Assembly: GCF_030143255.1 (NCBI RefSeq)
Contig: NZ_JARJNR010000012.1
Span: 16,511-80,510 of the forward strand
DNA: 64,000 nucleotides
Reading direction: 5' to 3'
Origin: Frigidibacter sp. SD6-1
GTDB taxonomy: Bacteria; Pseudomonadota; Alphaproteobacteria; Rhodobacterales; Rhodobacteraceae
Part shown: positions 44,099 to 52,677 of the stretch, piece after piece
Layout of the letters: every line of letters begins with the position of its first letter
Numbering within the stretch: the first letter of the stretch is position 1
Translations under genes and position numbers: made by a program
Notes under the pieces: generated by a model
Told to the model about the DNA's origin: nothing
The model's input: only the letters and a program-made list of their open reading frames with translations
Databases searched by the model: none

Positions 44099-45281
44099 TG
44101 ATATGCCGACCACCATTGCCTTGGCCGCAGCCGTTGCCGCGGCCTTCCTGCTAGGCGCCGCTGCCGCCCGTGCCGAAGGCGGGCCGCTCGGCCTTGGCCG
44201 CCCGGCACTGCCGGAGGAAATCGAGGCTTGGGATGTGGCCGTCCTGCCCGACGGCCAGGGCCTTCCCGTAGGCTCGGGCGACGTCGAAACCGGCGACATG
44301 GTCTTTGGCGAAAACTGCGCGTCCTGCCATGGCGACTTCGCCGAAGGCCTCGACAGCTGGCCCGTACTTGCAGGCGGCGCAGGCAGCCTAAAGGACCCGC
44401 GCCCCGTCAAGACCATCGGCAGCTACTGGCCCTATCTCTCGACCGTCTTCGATTATGTCCACCGCTCGATGCCCTTCGGCCAGGCGCAGACCCTGTCAGC
44501 GGACGACACCTATGCAATCACGGCCTTCCTTCTCTATTCGAACGGGCTCGTCGAAGACGACTTCGTCCTGACGAACGAGAATTTCACTTCGATTGTCATG
44601 CCGAATGCCGAAGGCTTCTACGTCGATGACCGGCCGGAGACGGAATATCCGCTGTTCTCTGTCGAACCCTGCATGGAGAACTGCCGGACCGCCGCGCCCG
44701 AAGTCACCAAGCGCGCCATCGAACTGAACGTGACGCCCGAGGATGAGGACGGCAAGCCTGCCGGGACCCTTCCGGTGATCTCGGCTGCCCTGACTGGTGC
44801 AACGGAAGCTCCGGCAGAGCCTGCAACCGAAACGGCGGAAGCTGCCCCGGAACCCGCCGCCGAACCCGCCACGACTGAGGTGGCCGAGGCGACCCTCGCC
44901 GAGCCGACGGCCGAAGCCGCTCCCGCTGCCACCGCCGAGGCTGCGCCCGCCGGGGCGGACCCTGCGTTGGTCGCCGCTGGCGAGACGGTTTTCAAGAAGT
45001 GCGCTGCCTGCCACAAGGTCGGCGAAAACGCGAAAAACGCGGTCGGTCCGGCGCTCAACGGAATGGTCGGCGGGCCCATGGGCCAGGCCGAAGGCTTCAA
45101 ATACTCCGCCACTCTGGCCGAGATGGGGGCCGCAGGCGGGGTCTGGGATGCGCCCTCGCTGCATGCCTTCCTGGAAAACCCCAAGGGCTTCGTCAAGGGC
45201 ACCAAAATGTCCTTCGCGGGCCTGAAGAAGCCCGAGGATCGCGACGCCGTCATCGCCTATCTGTCCACCTTCGGCCCCTGA
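44082..45281 (+). CDS. soxD: SoxD, dihaem cytochrome c subunit (399 aa)
   Basis: Signal segment [21 protein letters not shown], then haem motif CASCH (79-83), a long Pro/Ala/Thr/Glu-rich linker (about 230-300), and a second C-terminal cytochrome c domain with CAACH (307-311) followed by [19 protein letters not shown] and [20 protein letters not shown]. Partner of SoxC. It overlaps soxC by 17 bases. The linker makes the C-terminal cytochrome a mobile electron-delivery domain. Confidence 0.93.
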   Translation: MSKSLDDMPTTIALAAAVAAAFLLGAAAARAEGGPLGLGRPALPEEIEAWDVAVLPDGQGLPVGSGDVETGDMVFGENCASCHGDFAEGLDSWPVLAGGAGSLKDPRPVKTIGSYWPYLSTVFDYVHRSMPFGQAQTLSADDTYAITAFLLYSNGLVEDDFVLTNENFTSIVMPNAEGFYVDDRPETEYPLFSVEPCMENCRTAAPEVTKRAIELNVTPEDEDGKPAGTLPVISAALTGATEAPAEPATETAEAAPEPAAEPATTEVAEATLAEPTAEAAPAATAEAAPAGADPALVAAGETVFKKCAACHKVGENAKNAVGPALNGMVGGPMGQAEGFKYSATLAEMGAAGGVWDAPSLHAFLENPKGFVKGTKMSFAGLKKPEDRDAVIAYLSTFGP

Positions 45282-45283
45282 CG

Positions 45284-45988
45284 ATGCGCAAGGGTCGCTC
45301 TCTCTTCGGTCTTCTCTTTGCCTTGGGGGCCTTCCCCGGGGCAGCCGAAGAGATCGGCGATGCCGACCACGGCGGCGGCGTCTTCAACAAGGAATGTGCC
45401 GCCTGCCACCGCATCGGTCCCGAAGCGCAGCACCGCGTCGGGCCGCGCCTGACCGGGATCTTCGGTCGCCGCGCCGGGTCGGAAGAGGATTTCAGCTACT
45501 CGAAGTCCATGGCACGGATGGGCGCGGACGGCCTGACCTGGACGCTAGAGACGCTTGACGCCTATATCGCCAATCCCAAGGCGCTGGTTTCAGGCACAAA
45601 GATGAACTACCGCGGCCTTGCGTCTGACGCCGACCGCGCCGACCTCATGGCCTTCCTGCGCGAGTTTTCCGACGAGCCGCAGAACATCCCCGAGGCAGAG
45701 CCGACAGCGTTGAAGACCAACCCCGACCTGTCGCCCGAAGTCCTCGCGATCAAGGGCGACCCGGCCTACGGCGAATACCTCGCCTCGGAATGCCAGACCT
45801 GCCACCAGGCCGATGGCTCGGACCAAGGGATACCGTCGATTATCGCCTGGCCACCTGAGGACTTTGTCATCGCCATGCACGCCTACAAGCAGAAGCTGCG
45901 CCCGCATCCCGTCATGCAGATGATGGCAGGCCGCCTGAACGAAGAGGAAATCGCGGCACTTGCCGCATATTTTGCAACGCTTGAATGA
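45284..45988 (+). CDS. soxE: SoxE, dihaem cytochrome c (234 aa)
   Basis: Starts 2 bases after soxD ends (MRKGRSLFGLLFALGAFPGAA, a signal peptide). Two haem motifs: CAACH (38-42) and CQTCH (170-174). The N-terminal domain is of the mitochondrial-cytochrome c type (HRVGPRLTGIFGR). SoxE pairs with the flavoprotein SoxF, resembling flavocytochrome c sulfide dehydrogenase. Part of the same transcript as soxBCD by spacing. Confidence 0.9.
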   Translation: MRKGRSLFGLLFALGAFPGAAEEIGDADHGGGVFNKECAACHRIGPEAQHRVGPRLTGIFGRRAGSEEDFSYSKSMARMGADGLTWTLETLDAYIANPKALVSGTKMNYRGLASDADRADLMAFLREFSDEPQNIPEAEPTALKTNPDLSPEVLAIKGDPAYGEYLASECQTCHQADGSDQGIPSIIAWPPEDFVIAMHAYKQKLRPHPVMQMMAGRLNEEEIAALAAYFATLE

Positions 45989-46039
45989 CGAGGCGCGGGC
46001 CAACCGCGCCGGACTGCAACCCATGGGGAGGAGGACCCA

Positions 46040-47305
46040 ATGAAGCTGAACAGACGCCTCTTTCTTGGCACCGGCATCGCCGCTAGTGCGCTTCTGACCG
46101 CCCCCACCGTCTGGGGTCAGGCCAAACCCAAGGTCGTCGTCATCGGCGGCGGCGCAGGCGGGGCCACCGCCGCGCGCTACCTCGCCAAGGACAGTCAGGG
46201 CGCGCTCGAAGTGACCCTCGTCGAGGCGAACCCGATCTACACCACCTGCTTCTTCTCGAACCTCTACCTCGGCGGCTTCCGCGAGTTCGAAAGCCTCCAG
46301 CACGGCTATGACAAGATGGCCGGCGCGGGCGTGACCGTGATCAACGACATCGCCACCGCCGTTGACCGCGCGGCAAAGACGGTGACGCTTGCCGGCGGCC
46401 AGGTCCTGCCCTACGACCGCCTCGTCCTGTCGCCCGGCATCGACTTCAAGGACGGCTCGGTCCCCGGCTGGTCCGTCGACACCCATGCCGAGATCATGCC
46501 CCACGCCTACAAGGCCGGCCCCCAGACCCAGCTTCTGAAGAAGATGGTTGAGGAAATGCCCGAAGGCGGCACCTTCGCCATGGTCGCCCCCCCGAACCCC
46601 TACCGCTGCCCGCCCGGCCCCTATGAGCGGATCAGCATGATCGCCCATGTCCTGAAGGGAAAGAACCCGACGGCCAAGATCCTGGTCCTTGACCCCAAGG
46701 ACAAGTTCTCCAAGCAGGCGCTGTTCGAAGACGGCTGGCAGCGGCACTACGGCACGATGGTCGAATGGATCGGCCCCGATTTCGGTGGCGGCGCGGTCGA
46801 GGTGCGCCCCGACACGATGGAGGTCGTGATCGACGGCGAAGCCACCAAGGTCGATTGCTGCAACGTGATTCCCGGCCAGATGGCCGGCAAGATCGCGGCC
46901 CTTGCCGGGGTCACCGATGACAGCGGCTGGGCGCCGGTCGATCCCGCAACGATGAAGTCGAAGATGGACGAGAACGTTTGGGTCCTCGGCGACAGCTCGG
47001 CCCAGGGCGACATGCCGAAATCCGGCTTCTCGGCCAACAGCCAGGCCAAGGTCGCGTCCATGACCATCCGGGGCGAGCTGACCGGGTCAAAGACCTTCCC
47101 GGCGAAATACTCCAACACCTGCTGGTCGCTGCTTGCCCCCGACGACGGGGTCAAGGTCGGCGCGTCCTACGAATCCACGCCGGAAAAGATCGCATCCGTG
47201 GAAAGCTTCGTCTCGGAGGTCGGCGAGGACGCCGCACTCCGCAAGGCGACCTACGAGGAGAGCCTCGGTTGGTACGCCGGGATCACCGCCGACATGTTCG
47301 GCTGA
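46040..47305 (+). CDS. soxF: SoxF, flavocytochrome c sulfide dehydrogenase flavin subunit (421 aa)
   Basis: Tat signal NRRLFLGTGIAASALL; FAD-binding GGGAGGATAARYL near residues 35-47, TTCFFSNLYLGG with a conserved Cys, second dinucleotide region VLDPKDKFSK, and C-terminal WVLGDSSAQGDMPKSGFSANSQAKV. Oxidises sulfide and reduces the cytochrome SoxE; may also reactivate the Sox carrier. GGGGAGGAGG lies just upstream. Confidence 0.93.
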   Translation: MKLNRRLFLGTGIAASALLTAPTVWGQAKPKVVVIGGGAGGATAARYLAKDSQGALEVTLVEANPIYTTCFFSNLYLGGFREFESLQHGYDKMAGAGVTVINDIATAVDRAAKTVTLAGGQVLPYDRLVLSPGIDFKDGSVPGWSVDTHAEIMPHAYKAGPQTQLLKKMVEEMPEGGTFAMVAPPNPYRCPPGPYERISMIAHVLKGKNPTAKILVLDPKDKFSKQALFEDGWQRHYGTMVEWIGPDFGGGAVEVRPDTMEVVIDGEATKVDCCNVIPGQMAGKIAALAGVTDDSGWAPVDPATMKSKMDENVWVLGDSSAQGDMPKSGFSANSQAKVASMTIRGELTGSKTFPAKYSNTCWSLLAPDDGVKVGASYESTPEKIASVESFVSEVGEDAALRKATYEESLGWYAGITADMFG

Positions 47306-47368
47306 TCCCTTCCTCCCCAACTGGCGGGCGCGAGAACAGCGCACCCGTCATTCTCACGGAACTCGCCC

Positions 47369-48271
47369 ATGCTGACCCGCCGCTTGCTTCTGACCGCCAC
47401 GGCCGCCGCCGCCCTCGCCCCCCGCAGGCTTTGGGCCTCCAGCACGCTGACCCTCGGCAGCCTCCAGATCGACACGCTCTCGGACGGCAACCTGGTCCTG
47501 CCCGGCGATTTCATCCTTGGCGGGATGCCGCAGGACGAAATGCAGGCCATCGTCGCGAGATACGGGCTGTCAACTGACCAGCTCACCCCGCCCTGCAACG
47601 TGACCCTCCTGCGCGACGGAACCAACACCGTCCTCTTCGACGTGGGCGCGGGGCCGGACTTCCAGCCCTCCGCAGGCAAGCTGATGGAAGCTCTCGACAC
47701 CATCGGCCTGACAATCGAGGACGTGACCCACGTCCTCTTCACCCACGGCCACCCAGACCATCTCTGGGGCCTCCTCGACGAATTCGACGAACCCGTCTTC
47801 CCGAACGCCGAATACATGATCGGCCAGGCAGAGTTCGACTACTGGACCAACCCCGACACCGTGACCACCATTGGCGAGGCGCGCGCGACCTTTGCCGTCG
47901 GCGCCGCCCGGCGACTGGGCGTGATCGCGGAAACCGTCCGCCTGTTGGCGGATGGCGAGGAACCGCTTCCCGGCATCGCCGCGCGCCTGACCCCTGGCCA
48001 TACGCCGGGCCACATGGCCTTTGAAATCGCCGGTCCCACCCCGGCGATGGTGCTGGGCGACTGCATCGGCAACCATCATGTCGCCCTTGAACGCCCCGAA
48101 TGGGAAAGCGGCTCGGACCAGGACAAGGCGCTCGCCGCCACGACGCGGCTGGCACTCCTCGACCGGCTCGCGACAGATGGCCACGCGATCATCGGCTACC
48201 ATTTGCCCGAAGGCGGGATCGGTCGCGTCGAACGTGCCGACACCGGCTTTCGTTTCACTCACGAGGTCTAG
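47369..48271 (+). CDS. Periplasmic metallo-beta-lactamase-fold protein, SoxG/SoxH-like (300 aa)
   Basis: Twin-Arg N-terminal signal (MLTRRLLLTATAAAALAP); metal-binding motif VLFTHGHPDHLWG near residue 129, a second His in TPGHTPGHM near 210, Asp in VLGDCIGN and His in IIGYHLP, a complete dizinc set. In Paracoccus-type loci soxG and soxH downstream of soxF encode such zinc hydrolases whose exact substrate is unclear. It follows soxF after 63 bases. Confidence 0.82.
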   Translation: MLTRRLLLTATAAAALAPRRLWASSTLTLGSLQIDTLSDGNLVLPGDFILGGMPQDEMQAIVARYGLSTDQLTPPCNVTLLRDGTNTVLFDVGAGPDFQPSAGKLMEALDTIGLTIEDVTHVLFTHGHPDHLWGLLDEFDEPVFPNAEYMIGQAEFDYWTNPDTVTTIGEARATFAVGAARRLGVIAETVRLLADGEEPLPGIAARLTPGHTPGHMAFEIAGPTPAMVLGDCIGNHHVALERPEWESGSDQDKALAATTRLALLDRLATDGHAIIGYHLPEGGIGRVERADTGFRFTHEV

Positions 48272-48310
48272 GGTCGCCCTGCCCCAAGGCCCGCATTCAG
48301 GAGGCTGACC

Positions 48311-48739
48311 ATGCTCAAATTCGCTTCTGCAATCCTGCTCACCCTTTGCGGCCCGGCACTGGCGCAAGAGGTCACGACCTATCCCTTTGACGGCAGCTTC
48401 GACGACGCGACTTTCGCCGTTGAGACCGCCATCGTTGGAAAAGGTCTGGTGATCGACTACCGCAGCCACGTCGGCGAAATGCTGAACCGCACCGGCGCCG
48501 ATGTCGGCAGCGACGTCAAGGTTTTCGACAATGCCGACGTCTTCCTGTTCTGTTCGGCGGTCCTGTCGCGCAAAGTGATGGAGGCGGACCCGATGAACAT
48601 CGCCCATTGCCCCTATGGCATCTTCGTCACCGACCGTGAGGGGCAGGTCGCCGTCGGCTACCGCCACCTGCCGGATGGCGCAATGCAGGAAGTCCAGACC
48701 CTGCTGGACGACATCGCCCGCGAGGCGGCGGGCGAATAG
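48311..48739 (+). CDS. Exported DUF302 domain protein (142 aa)
   Basis: Signal peptide MLKFASAILLTLCGPALAQ (about 19 residues), then a compact domain TTYPFDGSFDDATFAVETAIVGKGLVIDYRSHVGEMLNRTG with VFLFCSAVLSRKVMEADPMNIAHCPYGIFVTDREGQVAVGYRHLPDG, the pattern of DUF302-like proteins. Two Cys (FLFCSA, IAHCPYG) may form a metal or sulfur site. It is in the sox transcript and recurs in other sulfur-oxidation loci. Function unproven; a periplasmic sulfur-binding or protective role is possible. Confidence 0.7.
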   Translation: MLKFASAILLTLCGPALAQEVTTYPFDGSFDDATFAVETAIVGKGLVIDYRSHVGEMLNRTGADVGSDVKVFDNADVFLFCSAVLSRKVMEADPMNIAHCPYGIFVTDREGQVAVGYRHLPDGAMQEVQTLLDDIAREAAGE

Positions 48740-49201
48740 CCGCTTGTCGAGCACTTCGTGCACTCCTCGATCGTGCTCAAGGTTGCACTTCTGCGGCGGG
48801 CACCGCAGGGCGCGCCCCTTAAGCTGCAAGAGGCCGGACCCGGCGAGGTTCTGGCCGAGGCGTCCGTCTGGTCCGCCCGCTACCACTGCGACGCCGAGGC
48901 ACTGGGGCCCGCGACGCTTGCCGCCTTGCCCGTCACCCGCTTCCGCGAAAGGCTGGCCGGGGACCCGAGGTTGGCCTAAGCCTGGGCGCGCCATCTCGCC
49001 CGCGCCGTGCAGTCAGCCCGGTTCCGCTCCGGGCTTCTGGCGCTGCGCTGCGTCACCGAGAGGCTTGATGCCTGGCTGGCCGAGGGTCACGATCTGCCGC
49101 CGCACGGCCAACTGCAGGACCTCGCCGCCGACCTCGGCGTCACGCGTGAGGCGCTCTATCGGGAACTGTCGCGGCGGCGAAAACGGGTTCACAACTCATG
49201 A
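48740..49201 (+). pseudogene. Crp/Fnr-type regulator, truncated and with in-frame TAA
   Basis: In one frame from 48740: a cyclic-nucleotide-binding-like part (LQEAGPGEVLAEASVWSARYHCDAEALGPATLAALP), a TAA at 48977-48979, then AWARHLARAVQSARF...CVTERLDAWLAEGHDLPPHGQLQDLAADLGVTREALYRELSRRRK, a helix-turn-helix of the Crp family. The start of the sensor domain is missing and the stop splits the protein, so a functional product is unlikely. Alternatively the TAA is a sequencing error. The two halves may have been a redox or sulfur-responsive regulator of this locus. Confidence 0.75.
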
Positions 49202-49265
49202 ATGTGCGCGGGCAAGCCATTGAATTTGCTGGACCCGAAAGCCTACCCACGCGCGGACAGCCGTG

Positions 49266-50339
49266 TCAGGCCAAGGCGCGTCCCTGTCGAAGCCCCCCCA
49301 CCCGATCCACCAGCCAGTCCGTCACCCCCGCGCCCACCCACATGCAGAACAGGGCCAGCCAGGCGGTCGCGACGAAGATCGACCCGCCCGTGATCCCCGA
49401 CCCGATGGCGCAGCCCCCGGCCAACATCGCCCCGAACCCCATCAGCGCCGCCCCGGTCATTGACCGCCGCATCTGCCCCTCACCCTCGAAGCCCTGGAAC
49501 TTCAGCTCCCGCCCCGCCCAGGCCGCGACCAGAGCGCCAAGGAAGACACCGGGAACCAGACCCACATCGAACTCCAGCTTCGGATCGTCGGTCAGCAAGA
49601 ACATCAGCGTGTCGGCAGAAGGCCCCGAAAAGGTGGCCGAGGTCACCGCCATCGGTTCGAAGGCCACTTGGGCCAGGCTGAAGGTCAGCGCCCAGCCCAG
49701 GGCCACCGCGAAACCCACGCCAGAAGCGAAGACCATGGTTGGAACCGTGACCCCGTTCCGCCAGACCAGAACAAAGGCCAATGCAGCAATCGCAATCCCC
49801 ATCGCGAGACCCGACAGTTCCGGTAGCCCCAGCGCAGCCAGTAGATCGACATTTGTTCCGCCCGGCGTCACCCAAAGCCCCGCGAGCCAGGTCCGCAGTG
49901 GCGCCAGCCAGCCATGCAGCGACATCTGCGCGACCACGGCAAAGATCAGGCCGGAGATGACCGCCCGCAAGTTCCCCGTCGCCGCAAGCACCAGAAGCCG
50001 TCCGGAACAGCCCCGGGCCAGCACCATCCCCGCGCCGAACATCAATCCGCCAATGATCGCCCCCGACCAAGACCCGGCCACGGCCATCATCCTCGCCTCC
50101 TCCACGCGGAAAAGGCCGAGAAGCCTTGCCCCCTGAACCCAGATCAGGGCGGTCGAAAAGGCCAGAAGCCAGACCGAGACCTTCGGGCCAAGGCGACCCC
50201 GGGCGAACTCGACGGTCGCAGCCCGCAGGCAGAACTGGGACCGCTGTGCACCGACGCCAAACACGATCCCAACAAGAAGCCCCATGAGTGCAGCCAGCGC
50301 GGCCTCGTCAAGAACCTCCAGCAAGGCCAGGATATTCAT
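49266..50339 (-). CDS. YeeE/YedE family sulfur-compound transporter, second copy (357 aa)
   Basis: Nine to ten hydrophobic segments, with LVGIVFGVGAQRSQFCLRAATVEFARG near residue 25, FGAGMVLARGCSGRLLVLAATGNLRA near 98 and GFGAMLAGGCAIGSGITGGS near 315: the three Cys-containing re-entrant motifs of the TsuA/YeeE family. It differs strongly from the copy at 35453-36499, so it is not a recent duplicate. Convergent with the Crp-type pseudogene. Probably imports thiosulfate or a related anion, or handles sulfur released in the periplasm. Confidence 0.85.
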   Translation of the reverse strand: MNILALLEVLDEAALAALMGLLVGIVFGVGAQRSQFCLRAATVEFARGRLGPKVSVWLLAFSTALIWVQGARLLGLFRVEEARMMAVAGSWSGAIIGGLMFGAGMVLARGCSGRLLVLAATGNLRAVISGLIFAVVAQMSLHGWLAPLRTWLAGLWVTPGGTNVDLLAALGLPELSGLAMGIAIAALAFVLVWRNGVTVPTMVFASGVGFAVALGWALTFSLAQVAFEPMAVTSATFSGPSADTLMFLLTDDPKLEFDVGLVPGVFLGALVAAWAGRELKFQGFEGEGQMRRSMTGAALMGFGAMLAGGCAIGSGITGGSIFVATAWLALFCMWVGAGVTDWLVDRVGGLRQGRALA

Positions 50340-50711
50340 GGTCCACTCCTTTCATCAAAAGCATGCGGAAATCCCCGTACGCCGCCTTGATTCAAGTCAT
50401 GCTTAGCAAAGGAATGTCTGGATCTCATGGGGACGACTACCCAAGCCGAGCGCAAGGTTATGACCCACAAAGGGATCGCTTGAAGCTTTCGCCAAGTGAT
50501 TCCGATCGCCCATAGAGGACCCTTCCCGCCGGCTTACGAGCGTCAGCCGATCGGGACTGAGACGGATGCATGCCAGTCTATTTGTCCGCTTTCCGCCCAA
50601 AATGCCGACTGCGACGCCCGAACCGGGAATGATGTTGGCCAATGGCCTCCAGCGACTCAGCGTCAGTGGCAAGGTTGAGTCGCGCCTCCCGATGGTCTGT
50701 GGCAGGACGTG
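50340..50711. other. Gap with no recognisable gene
   Basis: About 370 bases between the YeeE/YedE start and the methylase stub. It must contain the promoter of the transporter (AAAGGAGTGG precedes its ATG). The rest is an open but meaningless continuation of the stub's frame, with no motif seen. Confidence 0.4.
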
Positions 50712-50909
50712 CGCGCAGGTTGCAATGTGGATGTTGTCGGTCTGACGAACGCCGCCCACATCCGACTTGCTTGACACGCCAGTGCGAAGGCGCTTCAGCG
50801 TGGCGTATTTGTTGCCGAAGGCGGCAAGGAACTGGAACTGGAATTCCGCTCGGTCAAAGGGCTGTTCGGCCAGTTCGGAAACGGCCTGTTCGATCTCGAC
50901 AGCGTTCAT
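50712..50909 (-). pseudogene. N-terminal stub of a SAM-dependent DNA methylase/restriction enzyme
   Basis: MNAVEIEQAVSELAEQPFDRAEFQFQFLAAFGNKYATLKRLRTG followed by SDVGGVRQTDNIHIATC matches what I know as the start of large type IIL/MmeI-like restriction-methyltransferases. After IHIATC the sequence loses resemblance, and no motif (DPPY, FxGxG) follows. The ATG at 50909 overlaps the toxin stop as ATGA, so the toxin-antitoxin pair and the methylase were once cotranscribed. Family call from memory of the N-terminal pattern. Confidence 0.6.
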
Positions 50910-51328
50910 TCGCCGCGCCACGGGTTGATCACGTCTATCCCACAGCCCTCAAAGTCACGCGTGTTGCGCGTGACGACCGGCATTCCGGTCGCCCGCGCAA
51001 TAGATGCGATCTGGCAGTCCGCGTCCGCGATCGGCCGGCCCGCCGCACCGCGCATCGACGCGATATCCGCATAGGTCTTGGCCGCATCGCTGTCGAACGG
51101 CAAAATGCGCCCCTCGAAATCCTCGGCAATCGTTGCGTCTAGCGCGGCCTTGAGGCCTTCGCGCCGCTGGCCTGCGGGAAGGATGGCGATGCCGGTGCGC
51201 AGCTCGGCCTCGGTCACGGCAGAGAGGTAAAGGGTGGAGGGGTCTTGGGTGGAGAACCAGTTGAGGACAGAGGGGGCTGGGGCGGCCCGCATCAGCTCGG
51301 AAATGACGTTGGTGTCGATCAGGAACAT
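50906..51328 (-). CDS. PIN-domain toxin, VapC/FitB type (140 aa)
   Basis: PIN-domain RNase: FLIDTNVISELMR with the first catalytic Asp (5), acidic residue in AVTEAELRTGIAILP (about 42), PIADADCQIASIARATGMPVVTRNTRDFEG with the last Asp pair (about 100 and 122). All acidic positions are present, so it should be active. Pairs with the antitoxin gene ending 3 bases upstream. Overlaps the methylase stub as ATGA. Confidence 0.92.
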   Translation of the reverse strand: MFLIDTNVISELMRAAPAPSVLNWFSTQDPSTLYLSAVTEAELRTGIAILPAGQRREGLKAALDATIAEDFEGRILPFDSDAAKTYADIASMRGAAGRPIADADCQIASIARATGMPVVTRNTRDFEGCGIDVINPWRGE

Positions 51329-51331
51329 GAG

Positions 51332-51574
51332 TCACTCGAAATTCGGCGTCGGTCTCATCTCGCTGCGCTTCGGCTGGGGAAGATCGATGCCGCCAACTTC
51401 TGCAAACCGCGCGTGGATGGACTGACCCAGATCGCGCAGCGGTGCAGGCCGCGTGACCACCTGGCGCAGGATTTCCCGCGCCTCTTCTTCCATCGACCGC
51501 CCATGCTCGGCCGCCCGCACGCGCAGGCGGCGCTTCACGTCGTCGTCAAGATTTCTGATGGTGATGCTGCCCAT
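51332..51574 (-). CDS. Ribbon-helix-helix antitoxin, FitA/VapB type (80 aa)
   Basis: ATG at 51574 (MGSITIRNLDDDVKRRLRVRAAEHGRSMEEEAREILRQVV) is preceded by GGGAGG; the upstream frame with Cys-rich residues is not translated sensibly. The N-terminal half is an Arc-type ribbon-helix-helix DNA-binding domain, the C-terminal half (LGQSIHARFAEVGGIDLPQPKR) blocks the PIN toxin. It represses its own promoter with the toxin. The pair may stabilise this scarred region. Confidence 0.92.
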   Translation of the reverse strand: MGSITIRNLDDDVKRRLRVRAAEHGRSMEEEAREILRQVVTRPAPLRDLGQSIHARFAEVGGIDLPQPKRSEMRPTPNFE

Positions 51575-51754
51575 GCGTGCCTCCCTTTGCTTCTTGCAAG
51601 TTAGGCAATGCTTGCACTGCAATCAAGCGATGCTTGGATTTGACGACAGCAGCCTTGTCCAGCTGACGCATCCGGCGCTGCAGTCTGCGCTCGACGCCAA
51701 GAGCGACAGCAATCGCGGGCAGCAGCACGGCAACGAGTACACCCGCCACCGCAT

Positions 51755-52303
51755 GTGAAGGTGGTACTGGCCGTGCTGATGAACACCGGCCTCGATCCGT
51801 CTGACGCGCTGAACCTGCGGCGCGACCAGATCGATGGCGAAACGATCTGGGGCGTGCGGGGCAAGACGGGCGTCGATGTCGCCATTCCCATCGGCCTGAC
51901 CCTGCATGCGGCCCTGAAACAGGCACCGCAGCACGATGCGCCCGCCCTGCTGGCAAACTCACGCGGCGAGCAATGGACCGACAACGGCTTCTCGACTGTC
52001 TGGCACCGCTTCAAGACGGGGTTGGAGGCCGAGGGGCTGATCCAGCCCGGCCCAACCCTCAAGGGCCTCCGGCACACCGTTGCGACCACTCTGCGAGAGG
52101 CGGGGCTGGATGAACGCCGCATTGCCGACCTGCCGGGGCAGAAAACCCTGTCCATGGCGCGGCACTATTCGCGCTCTGCCAACCTTGCGGCCAAGAACCG
52201 CGCGACGATGGCGACTCTCGAAACCGAGAACGCGCGGCGGGCTCGTATTGTCAAACCTGCTGCCAAAAGCGTCAAACCCGAACCGAAAGGGAAATCGGCA
52301 TGA
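51755..52303 (+). pseudogene. C-terminal fragment of a tyrosine recombinase
   Basis: The sequence from MKVVLAVLMNTGLDPSDALNLRRDQIDG carries part of the catalytic domain: LKGLRHTVATTLREAGLDERRIADLPGQKTLSMARHYSR, with the H-x-x-R variant (GLRHT) and the Tyr (HYSR). The N-terminal half of the enzyme, including the first catalytic Arg region in its normal context (here LNLRRDQ is altered), is missing, and no start with a ribosome-binding site is seen. It lies 32 bases from tRNA-Phe, typical for a phage-like integrase next to its attachment tRNA. A leftover of an earlier integrated element. Confidence 0.75.
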
Positions 52304-52334
52304 GAAGAAAATGTAGCGATTTCAGGGATTTAAG

Positions 52335-52410
52335 TGGTGCCCAGAGCCGGAATCGAACCAGCGACACGCGGATTTTCAATCCGCTGCTCTACCAACTGAG
52401 CTATCTGGGC
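52335..52410 (-). tRNA. tRNA-Phe(GAA)
   Basis: On the minus strand: acceptor GCCCAGA/TCTGGGC, D arm GCTCAGTTGGTAGAGC, anticodon arm GCGGA-TTGAAAA-TCCGC with anticodon GAA, T arm GCTGG-TTCGATT-CCGGC, and encoded CCA. 76 bases. All stems pair. Nearby integrase debris suggests that it has served as an integration site. Confidence 0.97.
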
Positions 52411-52500
52411 ACCGGGTCCGGGCATTGCCGTCCGGGGTGGCGCGGTCTTAGCCGGGCGGGCGGGGGCTGTCCAGAGGGTTTGGCGAAAAATCTCGGTGCG

Positions 52501-52677
52501 TCAGTGCTTCGGCGGCGGGTGCCTGGCGTCAGGCGGGACGGCCTCGTCCTCGACCGCCTCGCCGGGGATGACATAGGATCCGCTCAGCCAGCGGCCAAGG
52601 TCGATGTCGGCGCAGCGCTTGGAACAGAAGGGCCGGTATTTCGCATCGCTGTCCTTCTGGCAGACCGGGCAGCTCAT
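52501..52677 (-). CDS. yacG: YacG family zinc-binding protein (58 aa)
   Basis: Short gene easily missed. It reads [22 protein letters not shown] then ADIDLGRWLSGSYVIPGE: the four Cys (CxxC...CxxxC) bind zinc and the DLGRWLxGxYxIPG signature is unique to YacG, a DNA gyrase inhibitor. Its ATG at 52677 overlaps the stop of the RNase E/G gene as ATGA, so the two are translationally coupled. The tail is acidic and Pro-rich. Confidence 0.95.
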   Translation of the reverse strand: MSCPVCQKDSDAKYRPFCSKRCADIDLGRWLSGSYVIPGEAVEDEAVPPDARHPPPKH

